From: Paludibacter sp963678465
Lineage (GTDB): Bacteria; Bacteroidota; Bacteroidia; Bacteroidales; Paludibacteraceae
Direction of reading: 5' to 3'
Assembly (NCBI GenBank): GCA_963678465.1
Contig: OY782858.1
Coordinates: 1,178,001-1,242,000 of the forward strand
Length of the DNA: 64,000 nt
Positions within the stretch are counted from its first letter, which is position 1. Every line of letters begins with the position of its first letter. The notes below the pieces were generated by a model. The model saw only the letters and a program-made list of their open reading frames with translations. It searched no databases and was not told where the DNA came from. Positions 35,868 through 46,072 of this stretch are shown here, one piece after another. The translations under genes and the position numbers were made by a program.

Positions 35868-37661
35868 ATGAATTTAGAAGCAACCATTCAGTCCGTCGTA
35901 GCGCAATCAGTCAAAACGCTTTACAATATTGATATTGAAACAAGCCAGATACAAATTCAGAAAACAAAAAAAGAATTTGAAGGTGATATAACTGTAGTCT
36001 TATTTCCGTTTGCCAAAGCGGCGCGCAAATCGCCCGAAGGAGCCGGAGCCGAAATAGGTGAATTTATAGTTGCAAACAATACTATGGTTTCAAAATTCAA
36101 TGTGATCAAAGGATTTCTAAACCTTTCCATCACACCCTCCTACTGGCTTGAGTTACTCAACAGCATCAATGCTGATGAATATTTCGGAGTAAAACTGCCC
36201 TCCGAAGATGCCGACACCATGATGATTGAATATTCATCGCCCAACACCAACAAACCACTTCATTTAGGCCATATCCGCAACAATCTCCTCGGATTTAGTA
36301 TTGCCGAAATACAAAAAGCAAACGGCTGGAAAGTTGTAAAAACAAATATCGTAAACGATCGTGGCATTCATATCTGCAAATCGATGCTTGCCTGGAAACT
36401 TTTCGGTAACGGCGAAACACCACAAAGTTCGGGCATGAAAGGCGATCACCTTGTGGGTAAATACTATGTGGTTTTCGATAAAGCTTATAAAGCCGAGATA
36501 AAAGCATTGATGGAGAAAGGCATGACTGAAGAAGAAGCCAAGAAAAACGCTCCTTTGATCCTCGAAGCCCAGAAAATGTTGTTGGCCTGGGAAAATAACG
36601 ATGCCGAAGTACGCCAATTGTGGGAAACCATGAATGCCTGGGTGTATGCCGGATTCGACGAAACATACAAACAAATGGGCGTTGATTTCGATAAAATATA
36701 TTACGAATCGCAAACCTATCTCACTGGTAAATCGGAAGTGGAACGCGGGGTAGCCGAAAAATCATTCTATCAACGCGATGATAGTTCGGTTTGGGCCGAC
36801 CTTACCGCCGATGGACTGGATGAAAAACTATTGTTGCGCGCCGATGGCACTTCGGTGTACATGACTCAGGACATAGGCACTGCCAAACTCCGATACAACG
36901 ATTTCGATATCAGAAAAATGGTTTATGTAGTGGGGAACGAACAGAATTATCACTTTCAGGTGTTATCTATTTTGCTCGACAAACTCGGCTATGCATGGGG
37001 AAAAGACCTCGTACATTTCTCGTACGGCATGGTGGAACTTCCCGAAGGCAAAATGAAAAGCCGCGAAGGAACCGTTGTGGATGCCGACGACCTTATGACC
37101 GAAATGATCAACACTGCCCGCGAAACTTCCATGGAATTGGGAAAACTTGATAATTGCGCCCCCGAAGAAATTGAAAGCATTGCGCGCATGGTAGGACTCG
37201 GAGCGTTGAAGTATTTTATTCTTAAAGTAGATCCACGTAAAAACATGACCTTTAACCCCAAAGAATCCATCGATTTTAATGGCAACACAGGTCCGTTTAT
37301 TCAATACACACATGCCCGTATCAAATCGGTGCTCCGCAAAGCTGCCGAACAGGAAATTAATTTCGATGCCGGGTTGAATACATCGCTCGTTATCTCCGAA
37401 AAAGAAAGTTATCTTATTCAGTTGCTTTCGGCATTCCCTGCTGTTGTAAAAGAAGCAGGTACCGAATTCAGTCCGGCCCTGATTGCCAATTACGAATATG
37501 AATTGGTAAAGGAATTCAACCAGTTCTATCACGATTTCAGCATTCTGAAAGAAGAAGACGAAGCATTGAAACAGTTCCGTTTGGTACTTTCGGCATCCGT
37601 GGCCAAGGTCATCAAAACCGGGATGCAATTACTTGGCATCGAAGTTCCGGAAAGAATGTAA
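35868..37661 (+). CDS. argS: Arginyl-tRNA synthetase
   Basis: Class I aminoacyl-tRNA synthetase that charges tRNA-Arg. The 597-aa protein has the N-terminal Add-1 domain (GDITVVLFPFAKAARKSPEG), the HIGH-type signature in SSPNTNKPLHLGHIRNNLLG, and VGNEQNYHFQVLSILL. The KMSK-equivalent is GKMKSREGTVVDADDL. The C-terminal DALR anticodon domain begins FIQYTHARIKSVLRKA and ends LRLVLSASVAKVIK-like. It is full length. The lipoprotein gene downstream starts 19 bp after the stop. Confidence 0.97.
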   Translation: MNLEATIQSVVAQSVKTLYNIDIETSQIQIQKTKKEFEGDITVVLFPFAKAARKSPEGAGAEIGEFIVANNTMVSKFNVIKGFLNLSITPSYWLELLNSINADEYFGVKLPSEDADTMMIEYSSPNTNKPLHLGHIRNNLLGFSIAEIQKANGWKVVKTNIVNDRGIHICKSMLAWKLFGNGETPQSSGMKGDHLVGKYYVVFDKAYKAEIKALMEKGMTEEEAKKNAPLILEAQKMLLAWENNDAEVRQLWETMNAWVYAGFDETYKQMGVDFDKIYYESQTYLTGKSEVERGVAEKSFYQRDDSSVWADLTADGLDEKLLLRADGTSVYMTQDIGTAKLRYNDFDIRKMVYVVGNEQNYHFQVLSILLDKLGYAWGKDLVHFSYGMVELPEGKMKSREGTVVDADDLMTEMINTARETSMELGKLDNCAPEEIESIARMVGLGALKYFILKVDPRKNMTFNPKESIDFNGNTGPFIQYTHARIKSVLRKAAEQEINFDAGLNTSLVISEKESYLIQLLSAFPAVVKEAGTEFSPALIANYEYELVKEFNQFYHDFSILKEEDEALKQFRLVLSASVAKVIKTGMQLLGIEVPERM

Positions 37662-37680
37662 ACACAAATACAATTTAGTC

Positions 37681-38823
37681 ATGAAAAAAACCTATCATCT
37701 TCTGCTTTTCAGTATTGTTGTATTCATTATCACATCGTGTTCAACCGGCCAAAGAGCATACAAACACGGCGATTATTACAAAGCGTGTATGGAATCCATC
37801 GATAGGTTGCGCTCCAAACCCGACAACAAAAAGGCACAGGATGCGCTTACGCAAGCCTATCCGATGGCACAAAAAACGGCCATGCGCGAAATTGAGAATG
37901 CTCTGTTGGCAAACACTACAGACAAATTTGATATTTTGGTTGATCAGTACAACAGAGTAAATCAGCTGGCTAATGCCATTTACGCCTGTCCGAAAGCTTA
38001 CGAGTTGATTCCTCAGCCTGCTGAATATATAGCTGAACTAAGCAATGCTAAACAAATGGCAGCGGAACAAGCTTACAATATGGGAGTAAAGGCATTGGCT
38101 TACAATACCGTTGAACAGGCACGGGTTGGATATCAGCATTTTATTAAAGCGAATGGCTACATTAACGGTTACAAAGATGTGATCGACAAGATTGATGAAG
38201 CGCGATATTCGGCCACACTCCGGGTCATTGTTCAGAAACCTTACACCAGCAAGAAGTATCAGTATTCGGCTGACTTTTTCTATGTAAACCTGTTGGCCGA
38301 GATGACTAAAAGAACCAAAAATCGTTTCGTGCGTTTCTATTCCGAAGAAGAAGCTGCCGACGCAAACATGAACAATCCTCACCAATACATTGTGTTGAAT
38401 TTCGAAGATTTCAGTGTTGGCAATATCCTTGAAACCACTAACACTAAAGATGTAACCCGCGACAGCGTTATTGTTGGAACCGTTAAAGTAGACGGCAAAA
38501 CTTATAATTCGTACAATACAGTAAAAGCAAAACTCACCACCAAACGTCAGGAAATAAGTTCGGGCGGTGTACTAAGTCTACGCATTATCGACGCCCAAAA
38601 CAACCGTGAGCTTCAACTGAAGAATTTTAGCGGACAATACGTTTGGGCAACTGAGTGGGCAGCTTTTCAAGGCGATGACAGAGCATTGACAACGGAACAA
38701 AAGAAAATGTGCGAAAAAAAAGCTATGGTTCCACCACTGCAACAAGACCTTTTCGTTGAATTCACAAAACCAATCTACACGCAGGCTGTTTCATTTGTAC
38801 AGTCGGCGTACAGCAGGTACTAA
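37681..38823 (+). CDS. Hypothetical lipoprotein, 380 aa
   Basis: Predicted envelope lipoprotein: signal peptide MKKTYHLLLFSIVVFIITSC with a lipobox cysteine at residue 20, then STGQRAYKHGDYYKACMESI. Residues 25-180 are helical and look like TPR-style repeats (YKACMESIDRLRSKPDNKKA, then ALTQAYPMAQKTAM). Residues 180-380 are mixed alpha/beta with no recognised domain. The ATG at 37681 starts the signal peptide. An upstream in-frame start at 37633 lies inside argS. It probably shares the argS transcript and is closed by a strong terminator. Confidence 0.85.
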   Translation: MKKTYHLLLFSIVVFIITSCSTGQRAYKHGDYYKACMESIDRLRSKPDNKKAQDALTQAYPMAQKTAMREIENALLANTTDKFDILVDQYNRVNQLANAIYACPKAYELIPQPAEYIAELSNAKQMAAEQAYNMGVKALAYNTVEQARVGYQHFIKANGYINGYKDVIDKIDEARYSATLRVIVQKPYTSKKYQYSADFFYVNLLAEMTKRTKNRFVRFYSEEEAADANMNNPHQYIVLNFEDFSVGNILETTNTKDVTRDSVIVGTVKVDGKTYNSYNTVKAKLTTKRQEISSGGVLSLRIIDAQNNRELQLKNFSGQYVWATEWAAFQGDDRALTTEQKKMCEKKAMVPPLQQDLFVEFTKPIYTQAVSFVQSAYSRY

Positions 38824-38842
38824 CCAACAGAAATCACATTAC

Positions 38843-38883
38843 AAGAGGCTGTCTCAAGATGAAGATTGAGACAGCCTCTTTTT
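38843..38883 (+). terminator. Intrinsic terminator of argS-lipoprotein
   Basis: Stem AAGAGGCTGTCTCAA / TTGAGACAGCCTCTT with an 8-nt loop and TTT following. Confidence 0.85.
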
Positions 38884-39231
38884 GAATAATATTAGCAATA
38901 ACTGTCTTTTATAACTTATACCACTCCTCCCCTTTAAGTCTGTTTCTGCGCATCGCTTGTACCCGAATTGCTGGTTTGGTAAGTGTTTTCTGTAAAAAAA
39001 ATGCACTGAAATCAGGTTTTATACTATTTAACCCTTTCGCGCCTAAACAATTTAGAAACAATCGGATCGATATGTTCATTTTCAACAATACCCTGTTTGT
39101 TTTGATTTTTTAAGTTACATTTAAGCCTATGTCGTTCAGGTTTGGCATTGGTTGGTTCAATTTTTGTTTTTCTTTGTAGCGAAATATATTTCAGGTTTCA
39201 GAATTAATTAAACACATTCATCTTTATTTTT
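38884..39231. other. Intergenic region, no gene seen
   Basis: About 350 bp between the terminator and the DUF4382 gene. No open frame with protein character, no tRNA-like cloverleaf and no repeat was seen. Confidence 0.55.
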
Positions 39232-40032
39232 ATGAGAAAGAATTTATTAAAAAAAATCCTCCCTTCATTGACAATAGTGTTAATGCTGGTAGCAGGTGTA
39301 AGTTGTAGCGACAAAGAAGATGGTAGTGCTCAACTAAAGTTTAGCCTGACAGATGCTCCTTCGATGGAATATTCTGCTGTCAATATTGATGTTCGGGGCA
39401 TTGAAGTAGGCGTAAGTGACGCTGATAGCGTTAAGTGGGTAGCTTTGGATCTTATTCAACCCAATGTTTACAATCTGCTTGATTACCGGAATGGTAAAAC
39501 CGTGCTTTTGGCCGACGCATCATTTCCTGCCGGTAAGATTTCGCAAGTGCGTTTAATTCTTGGCACGAATAACACTGTAGTTAAAAATGGTGTTTCGTAC
39601 CCTTTGATAACACCATCAGGTCAGCAAAGTGGGGTGAAATTCAATTTACACCAAACCCTCGAAGCTGATATGAGTTACAATTTCGTGATTGATTTTGATG
39701 CTTCAAGATCGATTGTGGAAAAAGGGAACGCTGAATTTCTGCTAAAGCCCGTCATTCGTACCTTTGCCGAAGCTTATGGCGCCACACTTCGCGGTTATGC
39801 TTTGCCTGCTGATGCTAAGGCTTATGTCGAAATTATACAGGGAACCGATACACTTATGTCTATTCCTGAAACAGATGGTAAATTCCTGTTTGCCGGCATA
39901 AAAGGCGGCATTTGGAAAGTGAATGTAATAGCCACCGATGAGCTGAATGCTTATAAAGATTCTACATTTTCAACGGCTTCTATCGTGGAAGGAAAAGTAA
40001 CTGATTTGGGAAATATCGTGCTGAAAAAGTAA
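39232..40032 (+). CDS. DUF4382-domain lipoprotein
   Basis: Predicted lipoprotein of 266 aa: signal peptide MRKNLLKKILPSLTIVLMLV with a lipobox cysteine in GVSCSD. The DUF4382 domain at about residues 33-165 shows KFSLTDAPSMEYSAVNIDVR, WVALDLIQPNVYNLLDYRNG and AGKISQVRLILGTNNTVV. The C-terminal part (ATLRGYALPADAKAYVEIIQ onward) looks like a carboxypeptidase-regulatory or Ig-like beta domain. Function is unknown. It is probably surface- or periplasm-exposed. A single gene with its own terminator. Confidence 0.9.
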   Translation: MRKNLLKKILPSLTIVLMLVAGVSCSDKEDGSAQLKFSLTDAPSMEYSAVNIDVRGIEVGVSDADSVKWVALDLIQPNVYNLLDYRNGKTVLLADASFPAGKISQVRLILGTNNTVVKNGVSYPLITPSGQQSGVKFNLHQTLEADMSYNFVIDFDASRSIVEKGNAEFLLKPVIRTFAEAYGATLRGYALPADAKAYVEIIQGTDTLMSIPETDGKFLFAGIKGGIWKVNVIATDELNAYKDSTFSTASIVEGKVTDLGNIVLKK

Positions 40033-40058
40033 GCTGAATAACGACAAAAAAATAAGTG

Positions 40059-40095
40059 AAGCTGTCCGGAGAAATTTTTCCGGACAGCTTTTTTC
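40059..40095 (+). terminator. Intrinsic terminator of the DUF4382 gene
   Basis: Stem AAGCTGTCCGGA / TCCGGACAGCTT with an 8-nt loop, then TTTT. Confidence 0.85.
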
Positions 40096-40255
40096 CTTTA
40101 TATAGGTTTCAGACATTCAGTTTCGAGACTAAAGCAATGCAGAAACAAAGAAACTGATTGGGAATGGAATTGTAAATCAAATTTATTTCATGATGATTCT
40201 GTTCGAGTCACCGGTTTTTATCAACTAATCAATTGATTATGTCAACAGACCGTTT

Positions 40256-41134
40256 TCATTCTTCCCTTGTGTCGATTAGCTCAAAACCATAAGCTTTCAG
40301 CATTTGTTTGAATTCGTTCCTCGTCAAGCTGTCCGCAGGTCTGTAATGAATGTGATTATAACCAAATTCAAGACTGAAAAAATCTATTGTTTGCTTATAA
40401 CCCAGGGCGACTATGGTTCCAATAAAATCACTAAATACTTCTGAGTCTTTGGTCTGTAATCGTATCTTTTTGTGCTCGTCAAGCATCAGGTTGGTTTCGC
40501 CTTTTGATGAGTACAGCACAATATCCAGGTAGCCGTTTTCAAGCGTATTTTTCTTTTGTTGTAGTAAAAAGTCAATCACTGTAGGTTTGTCAGTGAAATG
40601 ATTAGCCGCCCAAAGCTCTGTCAAATCATTTTCCCAATAATTTTTAACGTATATCAAACATCCTTCAATGGTTGGTAAAAATTCGATAGTCTTTATAAAT
40701 GTGTCGATTAAATGCTCCTTTTCAAGTACCAGCTGAAATTCAAAAATTCCATTTTCGTTTGTATTTAAAGCAAAAAAGTTTTCCTTTATCAAATTATTTT
40801 CGTACTCACCTTCAGGAATACTTGCTACTATTCCAACCGGCGAAAAAAACATTTTGTTTGGACTGTTCAATGGATATGAAATTAATGTAGGTTGCACGTA
40901 GACATGCTCAGCAATTTCAAACAACTCATTCTCACTGTCAATAAGACCAGAATGATTGACCAATGAGGCTTCAATCAGATTAATATTGTCAAAATTGAAC
41001 TCCAAAGGAGCGTTCATTATTTTACCCAATGCATCACCCAAATGTTCGCCATAAGCATAGAAACTACCCAGAGATCCCATTTCGGCATCTACTTTTCCTG
41101 CCAGCAGGAAATACCAAAGTTCATCTTTTTTCAT
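40256..41134 (-). CDS. Hypothetical protein, 292 aa
   Basis: I do not recognise this family. It is a soluble acidic protein with no signal peptide or membrane helix. It begins MKKDELWYFLLAGKVDAEMG and ends FKQMLKAYGFELIDTREE. The style (two similar-sized alpha/beta halves with many aromatic residues) recalls small Bacteroidota proteins of the immunity-protein kind, but no toxin gene is adjacent and I do not claim that. It is the last gene before the distal end of the CRISPR array, 511 bp away. Confidence 0.7.
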   Translation of the reverse strand: MKKDELWYFLLAGKVDAEMGSLGSFYAYGEHLGDALGKIMNAPLEFNFDNINLIEASLVNHSGLIDSENELFEIAEHVYVQPTLISYPLNSPNKMFFSPVGIVASIPEGEYENNLIKENFFALNTNENGIFEFQLVLEKEHLIDTFIKTIEFLPTIEGCLIYVKNYWENDLTELWAANHFTDKPTVIDFLLQQKKNTLENGYLDIVLYSSKGETNLMLDEHKKIRLQTKDSEVFSDFIGTIVALGYKQTIDFFSLEFGYNHIHYRPADSLTRNEFKQMLKAYGFELIDTREE

Positions 41135-41645
41135 TTTTTTTTTAATTTATATATCTGCCCCTAACCCCGTTCGGCTGAGACTTTGGTGTGAGCTCAGTCA
41201 AACGCTCACGTCGAAGCCTAAAGGAGGAATAAGACAGGTACTTTGAGTTATGTTATTTTATAATCATGTCCTTATATTCTGATTTTTAATCTCGGTCATC
41301 GGGGTTTCATAAAATGCATTTTTTAACACAATCATCTCCCACCTATAGTCAAAAAACTGAACTCAATGGCACATATCTGTTCTTAGTAATAAGCAAAAGA
41401 GGGATTTATATCAGCCGTCAAAGATAATCAACATATTTAACGATAGCAAAAAAATTACAAAAATCTAAAATAAAATATAAAAATACCGAAATGACAGATA
41501 AGAAGAAAAAAAAATGTGCCAATGTAATAATATGCCAACGTTCCAATTGAGCTAAAAGCAGGCACAGACGAAGGCACAGTGGTTAATTAACGTCGGACTT
41601 TGTTGAATATCTGAATAACAAACTGCTTTCTTTATATTTTTATGT
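41135..41645. other. Intergenic region at the leader-distal end of the CRISPR array
   Basis: About 510 bp of AT-rich sequence without a gene. It abuts the oldest (leader-distal) repeat. That repeat is intact, not degenerate as terminal repeats often are. No second leader is evident here, and the strand logic of the repeat puts the leader at the other end. Confidence 0.55.
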
Positions 41646-44600
41646 ATTTCAATTCCTTGTGGTGCGATTAGAAGTGATCCAATCGCTTCTGTTAAGTCGT
41701 GCCAATCTGTATTTCAATTCCTTGTGGTGCGATTAGAAGCAGGTGATAAGGTATCGATTTTAGATGTGAACACATTTCAATTCCTTGTGGTGCGATTAGA
41801 AGCAACAGGATCAACGGACACTTAATCTAATCAAAATATTTCAATTCCTTGTGGTGCGATTAGAAGCCCATTTTCGGGTGCTTTACCGCCTTTTGCTACT
41901 TTATTTCAATTCCTTGTGGTGCGATTAGAAGTTCTACTGAATTTATGCCGTGTATGGCTTCTACCTGATTTCAATTCCTTGTGGTGCGATTAGAAGAAAA
42001 CAATTCTCAGGACTACCCGGCGAGTGCATCCCATTTCAATTCCTTGTGGTGCGATTAGAAGATTGGCTGATCTTACAGCATCTGAACGCAAAATGCAGAT
42101 TTCAATTCCTTGTGGTGCGATTAGAAGCCTGAACCATTTGTGTTTTACGATGCTGATCTACCGTATTTCAATTCCTTGTGGTGCGATTAGAAGCCCGTCA
42201 AAGTGTCGTTGATCTGTTTTTTGATTTATTTCAATTCCTTGTGGTGCGATTAGAAGCAGGCAACCTTGTGGACCGTGCCGCGCCGGAAGACAATTTCAAT
42301 TCCTTGTGGTGCGATTAGAAGGAAATACGAGTTATATTCAATGTGCGAGTGCTATCAACATTTCAATTCCTTGTGGTGTGCGATTAGAAGTATTTTTTGT
42401 AGTTCTGCTCCAACAATTCTTTTGAATTTCAATTCCTTGTGGTGCGATTAGAAGCTTTCAAATCTGCTGTTTCAGTCCAGATAATCTCAAATTTCAATTC
42501 CTTGTGGTGCGATTAGAAGTTTTGAAAAGACTTACGAAAAGGTCGAGTAGTTTCAAATTTCAATTCCTTGTGGTGCGATTAGAAGAAGTAACATCGCGAA
42601 TCGATCTGTTATCGCTGATTATTTCAATTCCTTGTGGTGCGATTAGAAGCGACAGTAGCGAGCTACATATGCAGTTTTTTGAAATTTCAATTCCTTGTGG
42701 TGCGATTAGAAGACGATTTTGCGGATGAATTTGTCGACTTTTTCAAGTTATTTCAATTCCTTGTGGTGCGATTAGAAGGAAGTTGCTGTAATTGACCCAG
42801 AAATTGAAGCACATTTCAATTCCTTGTGGTGCGATTAGAAGGACATCCGGTTTTCGATCTCAAGAAGTTAACAGATATTTCAATTCCTTGTGGTGCGATT
42901 AGAAGTGTAAATTCGCTATACTATTTTCGATAATATCCCACATTTCAATTCCTTGTGGTGCGATTAGAAGGTCACTTGCCTCCGACCCACCGAAATCCAA
43001 AACATATTTCAATTCCTTGTGGTGCGATTAGAAGAATAATTACCATATTGACCGAATCGACGAAACGAAATTTCAATTCCTTGTGGTGCGATTAGAAGAG
43101 TTGGTCGTGTATTGGTTGTTGAAACGAGTACAACATTTCAATTCCTTGTGGTGCGATTAGAAGTGATTTGCGCCGGATTATTCCCGAAAGCAGTTTGGAA
43201 TTTCAATTCCTTGTGGTGCGATTAGAAGACGTTGCCATTACCGGACTGCTTGACGCTTGCTTATTTCAATTCCTTGTGGTGCGATTAGAAGCAACCCCCA
43301 ATTTGCTATATACATTGTTAGGGGCATTTCAATTCCTTGTGGTGCGATTAGAAGATTGTTGGTATATGGCCAACTGCATAGCACAACCATTTCAATTCCT
43401 TGTGGTGCGATTAGAAGCTAAAGGAGCTTGACAGGTTAGACGCCATCCGAAATTTCAATTCCTTGTGGTGCGATTAGAAGTGGTCAAACAATCGATTACA
43501 TGATCGCTACCAAAATTTCAATTCCTTGTGGTGCGATTAGAAGTAACGGTGATTTCGTTGTCAGTATCTTCTTTTTGATCATTTCAATTCCTTGTGGTGC
43601 GATTAGAAGTTTCAACGGTTAAAAGGCTATACAGGAATTACGTTGAATTTCAATTCCTTGTGGTGCGATTAGAAGGCCCCCGAAATGTGCATTGTAAGCC
43701 ACAACCACAATTTCAATTCCTTGTGGTGCGATTAGAAGATTTGGTTGTTGATGGAGATTTTGAGTTTTTAGCAATTTCAATTCCTTGTGGTGCGATTAGA
43801 AGTGCTGCCGACTTAATATCCGTACCTAAAAGATTATATTTCAATTCCTTGTGGTGCGATTAGAAGTTGAAAAGTTTATTGAAGCGTATAACAATAATGT
43901 ATTTCAATTCCTTGTGGTGCGATTAGAAGTATATGCCTATCGACGGTGACTCTGTCAGTCCGTAATTTCAATTCCTTGTGGTGCGATTAGAAGTTTTTAC
44001 GCCAGTTCCATTTGTCTTTTCTATCGCATATTTCAATTCCTTGTGGTGCGATTAGAAGGGTAATCCTTTTAGCCACAGACATGTACTTTTACTGAAATTT
44101 CAATTCCTTGTGGTGCGATTAGAAGTTTGATGTTTAAAAATTATTCAGTTGCTTTTTTGAATTTCAATTCCTTGTGGTGCGATTAGAAGACTATTAATAA
44201 TTTCTTACATCGCGATGACTTGCTTATTTCAATTCCTTGTGGTGCGATTAGAAGTGCTTTTTGTGCTGCTTGCAATTCAAGTCGAGCTTATTTCAATTCC
44301 TTGTGGTGCGATTAGAAGCTATCTTTATTTTCCTGTCGCTAAAGGCGTTCCGGATTTCAATTCCTTGTGGTGCGATTAGAAGTTGGAAACAGTAATGCGA
44401 CTGCATCGGGTTTCGTAATTTCAATTCCTTGTGGTGCGATTAGAAGCAATAAAAGCTTGACCACCGGGCAACACGGCGACTTCATTTCAATTCCTTGTGG
44501 TGCGATTAGAAGAGTCTAATTTGAGCTGGAAGTATAGCTCATCGGGATTTCAATTCCTTGTGGTGCGATTAGAAGCCATCATATGCGCTACATCTCGATG

Positions 44601-45867
44601 ATGTTAATAAATTTCAATTCCTTGTGGTGCGATTAGAAGACCGGAAAGAGGGCAAGCGGACGAAATTTCATCTGAATTTCAATTCCTTGTGGTGCGATTA
44701 GAAGGAGAGTCGGGGTTCGTTTGCCTCCCATGTTCATAAATTTCAATTCCTTGTGGTGCGATTAGAAGAATCAGTTACATCTTGTTGATAATGCCATTCA
44801 GGAATTTCAATTCCTTGTGGTGCGATTAGAAGGCTTAACCGATTTGACCCGTGAATTGTGATAATTTTATTTCAATTCCTTGTGGTGCGATTAGAAGTGT
44901 GAAACATAAACCGGTATCATTGCCTTAAACTCACATTTCAATTCCTTGTGGTGCGATTAGAAGTCTGTTGCCATAAAGATGGCATTAAGTAATGAATTTA
45001 TTTCAATTCCTTGTGGTGCGATTAGAAGAACACCATGTTCAAGATAGCTTGCTTTTCGCTATCGTATTTCAATTCCTTGTGGTGCGATTAGAAGAAATAC
45101 TGAGGTAGTCAGTATCTATGATCGAACCAAATTTCAATTCCTTGTGGTGCGATTAGAAGTTGTTGAAAACAGCAAATCAGAAGTCGTTCTTGAATATTTC
45201 AATTCCTTGTGGTGCGATTAGAAGGCGGCTATCCACTCCCTGATCCACCTTATATCCAATTTCAATTCCTTGTGGTGCGATTAGAAGCAAATAATTAAAA
45301 CAAAAAGTATTTTTAGTACTGATATTTCAATTCCTTGTGGTGCGATTAGAAGGAAGTATGCTGCCAAACGTCACTTTGATATTTGAAGATTTCAATTCCT
45401 TGTGGTGCGATTAGAAGACAACTATTCTCGAAGCATTCAGCTTTGTGCTGACATTTCAATTCCTTGTGGTGCGATTAGAAGAAGCTGATAATGAATTTCT
45501 TCGCGATTCGTTTGTATTTCAATTCCTTGTGGTGCGATTAGAAGGAATTGCGGCCGTATTATTTATTATGTCGGTTGCATATTTCAATTCCTTGTGGTGC
45601 GATTAGAAGAGATAGTGAGATCAATTTAATGACTTTTTACAGAATTTCAATTCCTTGTGGTGCGATTAGAAGTACATTTACACCACTTGGATACTTTTGT
45701 TTTACAATATTTCAATTCCTTGTGGTGCGATTAGAAGCTTTTGCTTGTTCACCAACCTCACGCATTTTAGATTATTTCAATTCCTTGTGGTGCGATTAGA
45801 AGACTATAAACTATAACGCAAATTTAGATAGAATGTGAATTTCAATTCCTTGTGGTGCGATTAGAAG
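41646..45867 (-). CRISPR. CRISPR array, 66 repeats and 65 spacers (main block)
   Basis: Hand count gives 66 copies of a 29-bp repeat that starts ATTTCAATTCC and ends GCGATTAGAAG on the plus strand, with spacings of 63-67 bp and spacers of about 34-38 bp. On the minus strand the repeat ends ATTGAAAT, the standard type I crRNA 5' handle, so the array is transcribed leftwards from the leader near cas2. Nearly all copies look identical. The copy at 42360-42390 has a 2-bp insertion (an extra TG after GTGGTG). The array is continued at 47348-47417 beyond an inserted IS. Spacer origins cannot be read without a search. Confidence 0.99.
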
Positions 45868-46044
45868 TTACGAGTGTTCGGAAGATATTTAAGTTTTCAA
45901 AATTACGGAATTATGTTTAAAAAAATATGATTTGGAGCTGTATAATTTCAAAAACAAAAAAAGGCCCAGACTTATCAACAAAAGAAGGACTATATGGTTG
46001 ATAAATAAACTATAAAACAGTAGGAGTATTCGTTTGAATTTCAA

Positions 46045-46052
46045 TATTTTTG
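46045..46052 (+). promoter_or_regulatory. Candidate -7 element of the IS transposase
   Basis: TATTTTTG (TAnnTTTG), 20 bp upstream of the ATG at 46073. Confidence 0.45.
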
Positions 46053-46072
46053 CATTCAAATCTATCATAAGA

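Noticed and set aside
36264..37628. Long minus-strand frames inside argS
   Set aside because: They are antisense shadows of a clear arginyl-tRNA synthetase gene.
41135..41645. Left flank of the array as the CRISPR leader
   Set aside because: The ATTGAAAT handle lies on the minus strand, cas2 and all cas genes are at the right, and a promoter-bearing leader is found there.
41950..45799. Plus-strand frames with repeated FQFLVVRLE or ISIPCGAIRS
   Set aside because: These are translations of the CRISPR repeat, not proteins.
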